Source: Daphnia pulex (lineage: Eukaryota > Arthropoda > Branchiopoda > Diplostraca > Daphniidae). From it: DNA of 64,000 bases. The stretch is from the NCBI RefSeq assembly GCF_021134715.1, contig NC_060026.1, positions 9,415,001 to 9,479,000 of the forward strand, in the 5' to 3' direction. A program made the translations under genes and the position numbers. Shown piece by piece: positions 21,853 through 34,268 of the stretch (position 1 is its first letter; every line of letters begins with the position of its first letter). The notes beneath the pieces are model-generated. The model saw only the letters and a program-made list of their open reading frames with translations, ran no database searches and had not been told where the DNA came from.

Positions 21853-23571
21853 GAACTTTTGAGTGTGGTTAAATCCGAATTTGTGAGATAATTAAGTCCG
21901 ATAAAGTCGAATGGCAAATAATCGCATCTGACCATGCAGAAGGCATCACCTACTTTTACAAAATTGCCAACTGGGGCGCACGTCGTTTGAATGAACCAAT
22001 TCAAATACTCGGTCAAAAACAACAGGCTATCGAGTGTGTCTTCTTATATAATGTGCGGCGAAGGATGTCTGAAATGGTTTTGATAGATTGTATTCAGTCC
22101 TGCAATTTAAAGTGAGATTGTTTGAACTACACTATAAACCCTAATAGCCCAAACAAAGGTAAATATACCACATGAAAGAGGTGCTTCCTCGCTATATAGT
22201 CTTCCACCACAATCAGCGTGAGAGTATTGATTGGGGGTACTACTATTCCGGCTGTTTCCATCAATGCATTTATACAATCGCCAAAGCACGTTTTACTATT
22301 ATTACTGTGAATGTAGTATGTAGTTTCGGTCGATTTTACTGTGGGCAGTCCTACTTAAAAAATTCAGTTGTAATCTGATGTGTTACATTCGAGATATCCA
22401 TTGGGAAATGACACTGCGAAAGATACGTCTTGTTTAACATTGCCAGTTAACGGTAGATAGCGTAGTAATTGCCATTGCTCCCGATTACTCCCGAAGGCGA
22501 ATATAGAGAATCAAATGGGACAAATGAGCGCTGCGCGTGTCGTAATATTTGCGGTGGAAAGGGAAGTAAAGACCAAAGAGTGGGAAAAAGAACTATGAGG
22601 AGAAAAGCTATAAGAAAGATGGAGCGATATTTGAGTTTTCCCCGTCTTTTGTCCTGCTAGGTGAGTGTCGTATGTGCCTTTTTTGATTGTTTGTTGTCGT
22701 TTCCGTTTCACAAGGCGCATGGGTTCTTAACTAGCAGAGAGAGAGAGAGCTAAGGATCTCGTGACAACTGGTTTTGGTCGAGCATTCTCCCTCAAGGTTG
22801 CCCCATGCCCATTTCAGCTTAAGGACGCTATCTTCAATTCATACTAATAAGTTGTAAGTCTTTTGCCATGCAGTCGACATCGGTGCCAGGCGCGGGAAGA
22901 AACTTGGATATTTGAATTCACATCAAGGTCGATCGTCGACGCCAGCTATTCTGCGCTGTTCTACTAGGCTACTAGGCTCTTCTGTTTTGAAATTTTGTAG
23001 TGCGTGACAAAATTAAGGTCAGCGAAAGGGCTAAAACTGCTGAGCGCAAAAATGCGTTCGTGGGCCAAGATTTTTGACGGAAGGTGGCGTGTAACAATTT
23101 CTTTGAGAAATTTGGCAGTCAGTGCATTCACACCGGGACGACAAGCTGACTTGGGACTCTGCGCTCCTGGTCCGTCGATTCAGACGTATCACGTTGTTAG
23201 CTCTGCAACATCGTGGTGTTGAATCGCGCTCACGTTTAGCACTGCGTTCAGCAGGGTGTATAATAGTGCTGCGGTCAAGTGTACTGCTATTATCACGCTG
23301 TCTATCATCCCGATCGATATTGGTGATTTTTTTAATCAGTTTGTACTTTGCGCATTTTTTTATTGTTTTTGTTTGTTTCGGTAATGGAAGACGCAGACAG
23401 AGTTTTTTTTATCGGCCTGGGACGATAAAACTTGCGTAACCACTTTGGACAAAACTGAACGAATTTTTCTTTCTCATTTAAAAAAAAATAAAAATTGAAG
23501 ATTCACTTTCGTGTGCGCAGTGACTGAGTTTCATCAGTTTATCGTTGATCGCCAATCTGTCCGGCTGCACC
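21853..23571. other. Intergenic / promoter side of the hydroxylase gene, nothing firm
   Basis: No conserved coding segment was found. A short (GA)n microsatellite sits at 22736-22750. Sequence near 23120-23290 is GC-richer and may be an untranslated leader of the gene that starts at 23572. Confidence 0.35.
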
Positions 23572-25449
23572 ATGGACAAAGGGCAGCAACCATCGTTGTG
23601 GGCATGGGCGAGACATTCAGCTCTGCTAGTTGCCACCATCGTCGTGATTTTCGCAGCGTTTAGCAACAGTCTAACTTGGTAAAACAATATTTGACAACCG
23701 TGAAAGTCGTCGTGCAGCATAGCTGTCTATCTAATCGTCCAGTATTCGACCTCCACCAGAAGATTTAACGACTTTTTTTTCCTCATTTCTTGGCAGGTAT
23801 TTGCAGCAACTTTGGGGAGCTTCGGGAGACTTTTGGCAATCGCTATGGAATCGATTCCTCGATCGATTCGGAGACGACGAATTCAGCCTCTTTGTTTACG
23901 GTTTGTTATATTCATTCTTGAAAGCCTCAGCACGGAATATTTTGTTTTTCCTTTTTAGTTCAATGTCACTACACAAGGAAGTGTCGGTGTACGAACGTGA
24001 ACTGATACGGTCACGTAAGCCATGGCTTTACTGATGAAACGCTGATTTTTCTTTGTCCTTTTGTCAAGAACAGGAACGACTATTCTAACCATGGGCCTGT
24101 ATTGGGGTGTTGGCTCTATCTACGTCATGATGGATTATTTTAATTTACCCAAATGGATTCGTAAATACAAAGTCCAGCTTGGTACCAACGAACCCGTCGA
24201 CCGAAAGCGGCTCATCACGGTAAGACCTTGCTTTTATCTGCGTCTGGCCTACGAGTTGCGTGCTGTTGCTGTGCGTTATCCTAATAAAGAAAAAAGGAAC
24301 TATCCTACCTGTCGGTTTGACCTTGGCTTTGACCAAGTGATGATTCATTCCAAGATCGATGTCTCGGTATATAATGAATACAAGGAATTGCTATATCATC
24401 CTTCACGCGCTTAGGCGTGGATAACAACACTATTCATGTATACTGCTTGGTAACAACTTGTACTTTTTCTTATTACGCAGGCTGTTGGTCATGTGTTGTT
24501 TAATCAAATATTTGTCGGCATTCCGTTCGCCGCCTTTGGATATTGGATGATGAAAAAACCTTTAGCGCCATTCCGTGAGCTGCCAAATTTCAGCCGTGTG
24601 CTACTAGGTAAATTATCGTTCTAAAAATGTGACAGACGAATAAATTTACAGTTTAGTTGAATCTAAACCTAAATCCAATCAAATAATTTGAAACGGCCTA
24701 ATTAAATAACTTATTATATTTTGCGTAATAGAGTTGGCCGTTTTTATCGTCGTTGAAGAAATTGTCTTTTATTATTCACACAGGTAAGTTATTCAAGCAT
24801 TTGTATTTAACCTTTATGTTTCTTACTATTTATAGTTAAAGTCATTAAATAACGTGTTTCTATTGGGTGCAACAATAATTTTGGAAATAGGTTTTTACAT
24901 CACAGACGGCTGTACAAATACATCCACAAGAAGCATCACGAGTGGACTGCACCCATCGCTGTAACTGCTATTTACTGCCATCCGCTTGAGCACCTCTTGT
25001 CTAATATTGTGCCTCCAGCTCTGGTGAGTTGTTTGAAATCATATTCCGGGAAATACCCGGAAGAAACAAAAAATCTTTTTCTTCGTCATAGTTTAGTATC
25101 CGTGTTGCATATTTTATATAATCTCCAGGGCACAATCATCATGAGCTCGCACATTTCCACTTGTTGGCTTTGGTATTCTATGGCCATCCTTAGGACGTTG
25201 AATGATCACTCGGGCTATCATTTGCCCTTTTTCCCGTCGCCAGAGGCACACGATTTTCATCATCTGAAGTTCAATGAATGTTACGGCTTTCTCGGTATTC
25301 TTGACTACCTTCACGGAACCGACACATTATTTCGTTCCTCGCCTCCTTTCAAGCGTCATATTGTGTCCTTAGCCATAAAACCGCTTCGTATACAGTTCCC
25401 CGATGAGCCCAAAAGTAAAAAAAACCTGAATGACAAGTACAGCGAATAA
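23572..25449 (+). CDS. FAXDC2: Fatty acid hydroxylase superfamily membrane protein (FAXDC2-like)
   Basis: Exons 23572-23678, 23797-23900, 24074-24219, 24481-24607, 24732-24783, 24891-25023 and 25129-25449 join in phase. The product is about 330 residues with several membrane spans, the first being SALLVATIVVIFAAF. The superfamily histidine boxes are visible: HRFLHH, HKKHH and HDFHH, with further HP/NDHSGYH and FNECYGFLG segments. These bind a di-iron centre that oxidises C-H bonds in lipids; animal FAXDC2 acts in the ER on sterol intermediates. The N-terminal WGASGDFWQSLWNRFL matches FAXDC2 rather than C4-methylsterol oxidase proper. An open stretch at 23950-24034 is skipped because joining 23900 to 24074 keeps the family frame (VYGTTIL). 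Confidence 0.9.
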
Positions 25450-27114
25450 CGAGATCATTTGGGCTATAGCGAGCTCGATCGATCCCGTCAAACACTACAG
25501 CTGTTTCGTTTTTTCGTATACATTTTAAATATATCTGAATGAGTTTAGTTGTGAACTTGTTGGGAATTACGGGAATAGTCTGTGATTTATTGATATCTTT
25601 CATAATTTATGCTTTAAAAAAATTCAAAGGATATTACGCCATAACAATATGTCAACTCGATTATACCAGATAATAACGTCAGGTAAGAATTGTCGTCAAC
25701 GGTAAGTAAGCAAGTCTCGCGATGCTTCAAATGCTTTAGCTTCATCACCTAACAAAAGTCCATCTGTTCGGAAATTATTCAAACTTATACTGTAAGTGTA
25801 ATTGTTTTATACTGACACTGAATAAGTTTGCAATTTCCTTTCTATATAAATAGAATTAAATATATATACATAACGAAAAAAAAAATAAATAAAAAACCAT
25901 CAAAATTTGCACAATCAAAAGCATAATCGTGACTTTTATTGGAACTAGACAACTAGTTAAGCTGGATGCTGCTGGAACGTACAGTGTTTGAGGAATCACC
26001 ATTTACTTTGATTTATGAATAAAAATCAAAAATCATTTTTAGAAACTTTAGATGAATCAAATAAAAAATCAAATTAAAATTTTTTATTTAATTCATAAAT
26101 CAAAATCAAAAATCAAATTTGTGCAATTTTTTTACATTTATCTTGGAAAAAAAAAATTAGTTGCTGACAGTAGAACTCAAAGGACAGAAGAACTCCTGAT
26201 TTAGATATTTATAAAAATTATCCGACAATAGAATTCCATTTCCCGACAGTAGAACTCCAATACGCTACAATAGAACTCCAATAATTTTTTAAAAGGGGTC
26301 ATTCCACGCCAAAACATCCAGTGGCCGTTGCGACCTGGCTGGGATTTCAACTATTTTTTGAAAGTGGATTCTTTTTATAAAGAAAATAAGATGTTCAAAA
26401 GGATTTTGCTACCGAAAGTATCCGTACGGCTGAGAGGATCAGTAGGGAAAAAGCCTTTTTTAAAACTCTCCCATTAATAGAATTCTCGGTGTTGGAATTC
26501 AATGAAATTTTTTCCTAAGGGTAATATTAGGGTGGGGTTTTATGTGACCTTTTTTTGGATTTTTTCAACAACGCGATATGCTGTTTTTATCACGTTGCGT
26601 AAGTATCCGTACGGCCGAGAGGCTTAGTAGTTAGTAGGGATTGGGCTTACTTGTTTTTCAAAAAATCATAACTCAAATCTAGTTTTTGATTGCAGTGAAA
26701 ATTACAAGTTGTGACACATAGTTGTTCACTATGTCTTCTAAAACATACCAAAAATTGAAAAGTGTTATATTTTGTTTGGGAGATAATTTTTTTTACTGGA
26801 AGATATAAAACAAAACGAAAATAGCTAAAGAAAGGTAGGGAACAGGCGGGGTTGGGTAAATAAAGCTTAGGTTTTATGCAGAAATGTATTTTACGGTTCA
26901 GGGATATCCCAGTCAAGACTTCGATAAGAAATTTCAATGGGAAAACTAAAAAAAATTTTGTCAGTGCGAAAAAGGGTGGGAAGGATAGAAAAATTTTAGT
27001 TTTCATTCATGAGCTTTTTGTATGTTCTTGAAACTTATAAGAACATGGATTTTTATCCAAATATCTATTGACAATTTTTGAAATTATATTAAAATAACGG
27101 GTTCAGTTTCAGTA
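25450..27114. other. AT-rich intergenic with low-complexity and short repeats
   Basis: A (CAAAAAT)-type low-complexity block with inverted symmetry lies at about 26018-26122, followed by four loose copies of a GACAGTAGAACTCCAA-like phrase (26166-26282). GTATCCGTACGGC plus GAGAGG occurs twice, at 26418 and 26603. No gene is seen. Confidence 0.45.
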
Positions 27115-27369
27115 CCCCCTGTTCCCGTGTTTAACAAGGCGCTTATGGACGATCCCTTTCTAAAAATGGGATTTGCTGAAGTACCTGATGAAGTACCTTA
27201 TCAAACATAGTGAATTAGTATTCCTACAGGTAACACTGTTATAAAATAATGCACATTAATAAAAATATCTATATTTCATTCAGATTAGCGGTAATAATTG
27301 TTTCATCATAATTACATTTTGAGAAAGGGATCTTCCGTAAGCGCCTCGTTAAACACGGGATCAGGGGGG
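27115..27369. mobile_element. Small inverted-repeat element (MITE-like, ~255 bp)
   Basis: The left arm CCCCCTGTTCCCGTGTTTAA continues with CAAGGCGCTTATGGA and GATCCCTTTCT. The right arm is its inverted complement with a handful of changes, giving about 48-bp terminal inverted repeats. There is no coding capacity. Short outward similarity (AACGGGTT/AACCCGTT) suggests the true ends may lie a little farther out. No clear target duplication was found. Confidence 0.6.
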
Positions 27370-30300
27370 ACCTTAACCCGTTTATTCATAATTTTGATTT
27401 TGTAAAATATATTTTTTCTGGGTCAAGTTATACACAAACGAGGGGTGAGTTTGCTGGAAAATGGGTAGGGGAGGGGTAAAGTCAGAGCAAGAATCAAGAC
27501 GAAGGTTCAAAATCGATTTAAAATAAAATAAAATTGAAGATCGATATAAGTTTAACTCCCCTTTTTCTTTTGCATCCACTATGACAAACTTATTGCATAA
27601 CAAAATATTTTATTTATCAATATTTTTTTAAAGAATTTATGTTGTAATTGTTCATTACTTAAATAACTATAACCAAATTTTTTTTTAAATTTTAAAATGG
27701 ACCCTTATTCGCCATTTTCCGACGTCTAGCGCCCTATTGTTGTTGCCGGTTTTCCAAATACCTAGATTTAAAAAAAGGTCGAAGCTTTTTTCTTCCCCTG
27801 CCCCAAACATTTAAAATCTCGGCATTAGAACAAATTGGCATCTACGAAAGGGGGAACAAAGAGGGAATATCTTAGAAATACAAATTGCAATTTTAAAATA
27901 AAAATTAAAGTGATTTTTCATATGGCATGGTGGCCAAAATTATGCATGAGATTATAGAACCAACGATGCTTTTTTAAGCCCTAATGAGTCTTATTTTCTG
28001 TAGCGTAAAAGAAAGCCAAAGTAGTCCCATTTACTACTGGCCCTCTTGAATATGCGAAACTTTTGATTCCAATTTTAAAGGGCCCTTCCCGTTAAAAAAT
28101 CCCTCCCAAAATACATTATATTAAACTTAGGTCTAAGAACCCCCAGTCTAAAAATTGTTTTCGTCGAACGAAAACTTGATTTTTGGCGATTTTTTTTAAG
28201 TTAAAGGGGATAGAAAAGATAACTTGTTTCTTTCAGTTGAAGAGCTTATAAGCTGATTAGCTGAAGATTTGTTGTCCAAAAAGAAATTACTGATAAATTG
28301 TGTTTGGAAATCAACGGAGATGTCAAGTAATACAAAAGTAAATATGCTACTGGAGGAAGACACAGCAATAATGCAAGTTGTATGTTGATATCAACAACAG
28401 TATTAAAAACTTCAAGAAGATTTAACAGCAAAACGTCCCGTAAAAAATATCCCAAACAGAAAAAAGCTTTTGGTTAACTGAAACTGAATAACAATTAAAG
28501 AAAGTGAATTTTTAACTTTCTGATTTCATTTTAATTTATTTCACTTCTATATCACAGAGTCGTTGAACAACCTTTAGCCAGTGAAGATTTAGAAGTTAAT
28601 ATATATTGTGGTGTGTGACAACATGATTTGGTGACATGGAATCAAAATCTAGTATTTATGACGAAGAAAACATTATGCTATCAATGGGGGTTGAAGAACT
28701 GGTGGATAAGTATTTTTATTAATGTTTCATGTTTATAAAAAGTGTCCACACCGTGTACTCATTTCAATCACGGCCTCGTAATAGCCCCGTATCGTTATTT
28801 TCGTCACTACTCTTTTCTTTACTTATTTCCCCCTAAAAACTCTACTTTATTTTATTAAAAATTATTCTAAAATGTAGTCGACGAGAGACGAGACCAATGT
28901 GCCCAAATGGAAGACACAGTATTAACGATAAAACCATTCTTATTTATTAAATATCGATTGTTAGATTTAAACCATTGATCACATTTATCGTAATCCAGTG
29001 CTATTCCAAAGAGCTCCTCACCGCTGTTCCACTTAAGAAATAAATATAAAAAACAAATTTCACAGTCATGTATCCATCCAGAAAAAAAATTGGCAATTAT
29101 GGCAACACTGTTTTAATAATATTGCCAGTAAGCCAGTCTGCTATACGGTAGAGAACATAAATGTTATGTAAACCAACTAATCTTAATTAAGTAAAAGTTA
29201 ATCAAAAGTTAAGTGATAGTAAAATTAGTTATCACTTAATTAAGTTAGAGTTAAGCAATTCATTAAGTAAATTTAGTAAGCTAAAATAGACTTTAACCAA
29301 AATCAGTAATTTTATTGTTCAAATCGAGCTGAGGGATGAACAAGAAAGATGGAGAACAAGAAACGATTCAAATGCAAATACCAGGGGAGGGGAAAGGTAC
29401 TATCGGACTTTATACACCATTTCGCCATCCTTTCTGCCAGAGTTAATTTTACCCGACTCATGTTATACTTGTCCGAAAGGCTGAAAAAAGCAATAGCAGC
29501 ACACGCGGCATCATAAATTGCAAAACGGCCGTTGTTTTAAATCTTTTAAGGTGGAAAATTATTCCGTATTTACTGAACTCCTCTTTTTAGCATACCCTCC
29601 GTCATTACATTCTCGTTCAAGTTTCTAATATAAATGCAATTCACCTTTACTGCCAGTACCTTCTTTTCCTTGAAAGCCCTGCAATATAAATCATAATTCG
29701 ATCTTTCATTGTTTTTTTCCCACGTTATTACATGGAAAGTTCTTACCGAGTGAATATCAATTCAACCTCAAAATATTCATTTTATTCTTAAGTTTTTTAC
29801 CAACCCTTCGTTTTCTTTTTCAGCTAGAGGTAAAACAATAAGTCAACTATAACAGTTTTTGCAAACACAAAGTTTAACGTTAAGTTTAGCGTTTGTTGAT
29901 TAGATTGTTGAAGTATAAAATATGAGAAGCTAGGAATCACGCATTTTTTAAAGACCATTCGCGCTTATTCTTTCAGCAGATTCGTTTTGGTCTATATGTA
30001 CAAGTTAAATTGATAAAACAGTAAATCATAGTTTATGAAAATAAAAATGGCTTACCAGGGCTTTTTTTGCTTTTTTGACTTCCTGTGCCTGAGTCAACTT
30101 TTCCAATAAAACAAAAAAATTCTTCCCAATAAGGAGGTTTCAATTTCAATAAATTTACTGAAATCCACATTAACCACATAAAAAATGATCCATTAGCTTG
30201 CTAATCTTTGATTTTGAATCCGCTGTTTCAACCATCGCAGAAGATCGTCAACATTTCGAGAAACACTCTGGCCACGCGACTGTAACGATGAAAACTACGC

Positions 30301-30542
30301 AAAAGCTAGGTAGCAAAATAAACCCGCTAGGAGGGGGAGGGACGTGAAAGTGCGTGAAGTTCAGAGAGTTTCACTGAGTCACGAGTTCTACAAGCAGCCG
30401 CAAATATCGTTCATTCCCACTTCGCTATTTTTCATCGACTGGTCGGCTCTTTACAAAACTCAGGTCGAATCCAAAATTCCTTGATTCAAAAAGATAATTA
30501 ATTTACGTAGAATCCTCGTTTCAATTAGCAACAATCTTTAAG
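27370..30542. other. Gene-poor AT-rich stretch
   Basis: No supported gene. Two tiny minus-strand exon-like pieces with Gly-X-Y flavour (about 30105-30058 and 29683-29650) could be scraps of a collagen-like gene, but this is weak. TAATTAAGT-type low-complexity sequence fills 29180-29300. Confidence 0.35.
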
Positions 30543-30961
30543 CCGAACGCTGCCAGCCAACGTAAACTTGCTCACTCTGGAAACCTTAAATCAAGGGAAA
30601 TATTTGATGAGGTTGGAGCACATTTACGATGTCGGTGAAGACAGCATTTTATCACAGCCGGCTACAGTGTCGATCGAGGTAAATTGGCCAGTTTAATTAG
30701 GTAATATCATATCTAAAAGTAATTCATTAATTTCTATTTTATTAGGGTTTATTTCCTGGATTCACCGTTACTTCGGCGGAGGAAACTATGTTGGGCGGTA
30801 ATCAGTTCAAGAAAGACTCGAACATGTTAGTTTGGAACGTTGCGTCCACTTCCAACAGAAATGAGGACGGACAGCAGATTTGGGACGAACGCGCTATTCC
30901 GGCAGTGCAATTAAAACCAATGGAAATCCGCACATTTATCATTACTTTAGTTCGCATTTAG
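30543..30961 (+). pseudogene. C-terminal fragment of lysosomal alpha-mannosidase (GH38)
   Basis: Two exons, 30543-30678 and 30746-30961, read [29 protein letters not shown] and ATVSIE, then GLFPGFTVTSAEETMLGGNQ, KPMEIRTFIITLVRI and stop. This is the conserved C-terminal beta region of lysosomal alpha-mannosidase. The catalytic GH38 domain should lie several kilobases upstream, but no trace was found between 25.5 and 30.5 kb. The two exons themselves are free of lesions, so the fragment is either a partial duplicate or the end of a gene with a very long intron. Confidence 0.75.
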
Positions 30962-31439
30962 TCTATTCAGTGTGGGTGTGATGTTATTCATTATAACCAA
31001 AAGGCATATTACGTATATGGAAATTTTGACAGTTTTAATGGGGAATACAATAGTGAAGGCCGTTGCAGGCTATTTTGCGCGCAAGTAATAAATGTTTTCG
31101 TTAGTTTTAGTCATAATATTCAGATGTATCGATAAACAAGATAATGCGGACTGAAATTTGGCCAGTTTATCTGCTTACAGATAATCCCAAGAAGAAAGCA
31201 AAACGTGTTAAGTCTAAAGAAAACAAAGTTTGCGCTCCAAAGAGTAACCTTCCTATCGCAAATTGCAAAAAAAAATAGATCAATGAAATACCGCGAAATT
31301 CGAATGTTTGAGGTAGGACTCATGGTCGTTCTTCAATTATACGACTAGTTTATTGACTATTATTTAGTTTCTCCAATGTCACCTAGAAAATACCTTTTGC
31401 CAGATAACCTACCAATTTATCAAAGGTTTTTTCGAGTCT

Positions 31440-31596
31440 TGCCATCAAGGATAACGGGATAAATCTAATCAATGATACAAGAGCATTGGTCAGGAAATCA
31501 AAATTACTATTTAGTTCCCAAGGAAAACCCTTCCAATCTATGGAGATACGCACTTTCATTTTGAATCTCGTTCGGAATAATCAACTCGATAAATAG
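31440..31596 (+). pseudogene. Second, more decayed alpha-mannosidase C-terminal remnant
   Basis: An open frame ends SSQGKPFQSMEIRTFILNLV, repeating the KPMEIRTFIITLVR tail of the fragment 0.6 kb upstream, then stops at 31594. Upstream residues are barely alignable. It points to a former tandem array of mannosidase genes here. Confidence 0.55.
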
Positions 31597-31978
31597 TTTG
31601 CTTTTTATTCCCCTGTGGAAATGCATATTTTAACCCTAAGTTGTTTTTACTTCGATAAAAAATAAATCGAAAATCGGTACCACAAGTCGTTTTTATGTTA
31701 ATCACGAAATGATATAACGAAGTTACGACAATAAAGTTCACGGTTATACTGATTGGAAATCTTTGAATATGTTGATTAAGAAGAAACTGTCGGTCACGAT
31801 AGTCCTATACGTGCTGGTTCGTTTTTTTTAAAATAATTGATCAACATAAAACGCGTGTGCTTTTTATTAGTTTTATTGAAATTTGATCTGCCGACACCAT
31901 GTCATTAATGTGGGAAAGTAGGAAAACTGAATGAGAATGAAAGAAACAGAAGGCAAAGCAGTGTACCTTGTGGTGTTA

Positions 31979-32638
31979 TTACGGATACAAAATTTTGTCG
32001 TTGTTCACCAGCATCATGTACGCTTGGTGACAGTTGGTTCGCTTTCCGTAAATCGTCATGCCGGGGATGTTCGGGTTTGTTCGGTCAATTTTGACACCGC
32101 ACTGAATAGTGGCATTTTTCAACGCGTGACCATACTTTTAAGGTTGGGGCAATCGACTACCACCGGCAGATTCTCGATGATGTCGTCGGAGGCCGCACGA
32201 CGAAGGTCCGCATCTCCTTCTGATATCACGAGCTTTAAATTTTCCAATTTGTTTTGGCGATCTAAAAAATTGATTTTCACGCCGTATTCCCGTTCCAGAC
32301 GCTGCGCATTTTGACCCCCTAGCCCAATGACACGGCTGCGGAACCGATCCGAAATGTTCGTCAGAAGGAGCCTGCTATTACCCACATCCTCTCGCTCAAT
32401 TTCCTCGGAAGTAATTATGAAATCCTCGGCCGGAATATCTTCGGGTTGGCGCGGTGAAAACTTGATGATGGTGTCGAGTTGCATTGGAATCGGTTCAGAG
32501 AGTTCAACTTCACGCACTTTTCGCTTTGTCTAAGCTATAACCATGGGCATGGTCAGTAGTGTTTTGCGGATTGTTCGTGCAACAAAAAACTCACCTCAAC
32601 TGCAGAAGACACGTCGTTCTCAACATTTCGAACTATTT
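31979..32638 (-). pseudogene. KH-domain RNA-binding protein fragment with a frame break
   Basis: Two exons on the minus strand (about 32638-32598 and 32533-32119) join as ...NDVSSAVE/TKRKVREVELSEP. A KH core follows: ISDRFRSRVIGLGGQNAQRL, with the GxxG loop GLGG and then EREYGVKINF and LVISEGDADLRRAA. The frame stops at SMVTR, but the next frame continues sensibly (KNATIQCGVKIDRTNPNIPG to ILYP, stop at 31979), suggesting a one-base indel. The KH type resembles vigilin-like repeats; the parent gene is not identified. It may belong with, or simply adjoin, the JmjC fragment just upstream. Confidence 0.55.
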
Positions 32639-32703
32639 CGGTGAGAAACGTTCTTAAGTTGTTTGAGAATTAGAAATTGTAATATTTTATCAATTACCTG
32701 GAC

Positions 32704-33371
32704 TTAAACGTTAAAACGTTTGGCAATCTCCTCTACGTATGTTGAATGGTCACAATCACAAGTCGGGATAGTTTTGCGGTGCGTCACCCAGTCTTCAGTT
32801 GGTTGCTTCCGCGATGTTGCTGCCAGCATTTATTACGAAATGGAATCCTACCGGAAGTGTAATGACGTAGTCTCCTGGTAGTGGTTTCAGGGTCCAGAAT
32901 GGAATGTTGGCCAGCAACAGTTCTTGTGGTAGCAAAACCATATTCTTGTGTCTCTAACGATGATGGGTATTTTTAGAGAAGAGTTAAATATAATTTTTTA
33001 AAAATAGAATTATTACTTACAAATCTGCGGATTGGCAATTTTTGTAAAGTTCTGGATATTTTAGTTTGAAAATGGCTCTTAGCTGTTTTTGGTATGTGTA
33101 AGATACTCTGCAAGATAAAAATGTTCTTAAGTAATCATGGAACTTGTGTGTTATTTGTAGTGTTATATTCTACTTACGCGACCCAAAATTTAGGTTTGCC
33201 AGATTGTAAATAATTGACACTACCAAAATTTAAATCCTCGGCGTGCCATCCTGATAGGCCACCAGCCTCACCGATAAACAGTTCAACGGTGTCTATCCGA
33301 GGCATGTTCAGTTTTTTTGGGGGGTACAACAAGTGCTTAGAAAACGAATTTGCCAAAGATTTCAAGCACAT
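32704..33371 (-). pseudogene. KDM4-like JmjC histone demethylase fragment, broken
   Basis: Minus-strand exons about 33371-33180, 33106-33018 and 32954-32704 encode a JmjC fold. GLSGWHAEDLNFGSVNYL keeps the HxE iron-binding pair, followed by SGKPKFW, YQKQLRAIFKLKYPELYKNC, RHKNMVLLPQELL and PGDYVITLPVGFHFVINAGS. The family's third iron ligand (NHG) is NAG here. A stop follows AEATN, but a one-base-shifted frame resumes as TEDWVTHRKTIPTCDCDHST, matching the KDM4 zinc CxC segment. The joint before RHK is also out of phase. KDM4 enzymes remove methyl groups from H3K9/K36; this copy should be inactive. Upstream N-terminal JmjN exons were not recognised. Confidence 0.7.
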
Positions 33372-34013
33372 GTGAATTATTATTTATATGATCAAGGCTG
33401 TTAATAATGCTTTAAAGGGAAGTTAATTATATTAATGTAAAACAATATTACCACTCGTTATTGTTTTCCTTCAGGAAAATTAATATCCCTTGTCCATGAC
33501 GTATTTAGGATAAGTTTTGGACTCGGTCACATTTGTAAGGAAGGATAGAATTGATGGCCAAAAAGAATATCGTCCTCCGAGGTCGTATCCTGGTGATCTT
33601 TTGAAATCTGCGTCGAGGGCCGCTTTCTGAATGTGTTATATGTCGCCCAGCCTTTATGTTTCTCAGGTTGCTGATAAACCGTGAAGCAGCCTTCAGAATT
33701 CTTTGTTAAGACTTCCACGTAACATGTTCCCGGCTTATGGATGTAATGTCCGGAATGCATTTCGCAGTGCACGGACGAACGAGAAAGGCAACATGCTCAG
33801 ATCCGTGCTCTGCATATGTTCGGTGTACTTCGCCGTAGAAGTTTTCCGTATCTATGTCGATTACCAGAGTCAGACAGTTATGCTCATTGATTTCTGAAAT
33901 ATTGAAAAATTTATTAAAAATTGATGTTAATTGAAAGTGAAGGCGAAATATGTTTTTTACCTAGAAGGGTAAGACTCTCTAGTTCTGACATATTTTGGGA
34001 ATTCAGAATTTAG
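33372..34013. other. Unassigned sequence with a minus-strand open frame
   Basis: A minus-strand frame at 33772-33527 contains CEMHSGHYIHKPGTCYVEV and an overlapping one above it reads VIDIDTENFYGEVHRTYAEH before an acceptor at about 33895. They may be exons of a decayed gene upstream of the JmjC fragment, but no family was recognised. Confidence 0.3.
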
Positions 34014-34268
34014 TCATTGAGTTTTGAGCATTTGTGAAATTTGTGATCGAAATCGCCGCAATAGTTGCTTTTTACTCTGTCTGGACACTGGCGATGATAG
34101 TGGCCGGTTATATTGCAGGTGTAGAAAATCTTGTATATCCACTATCTCTGTTGAACCACTGCAGCATATAACGTGCGGAACTAATCGGCGATCTTTCTCT
34201 CCCGTGGAATCTAGGATGTTGACGCTGCGCATGGATACGAAAATTACGCTCACGGACTCTGTCTCAAT

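Noticed and set aside
23950-24034. Extra exon in the hydroxylase gene (SMSLHKEVSVYERELIRS)
   Set aside because: Joining 23900 directly to 24074 preserves the family sequence and phase; including this piece would break it.
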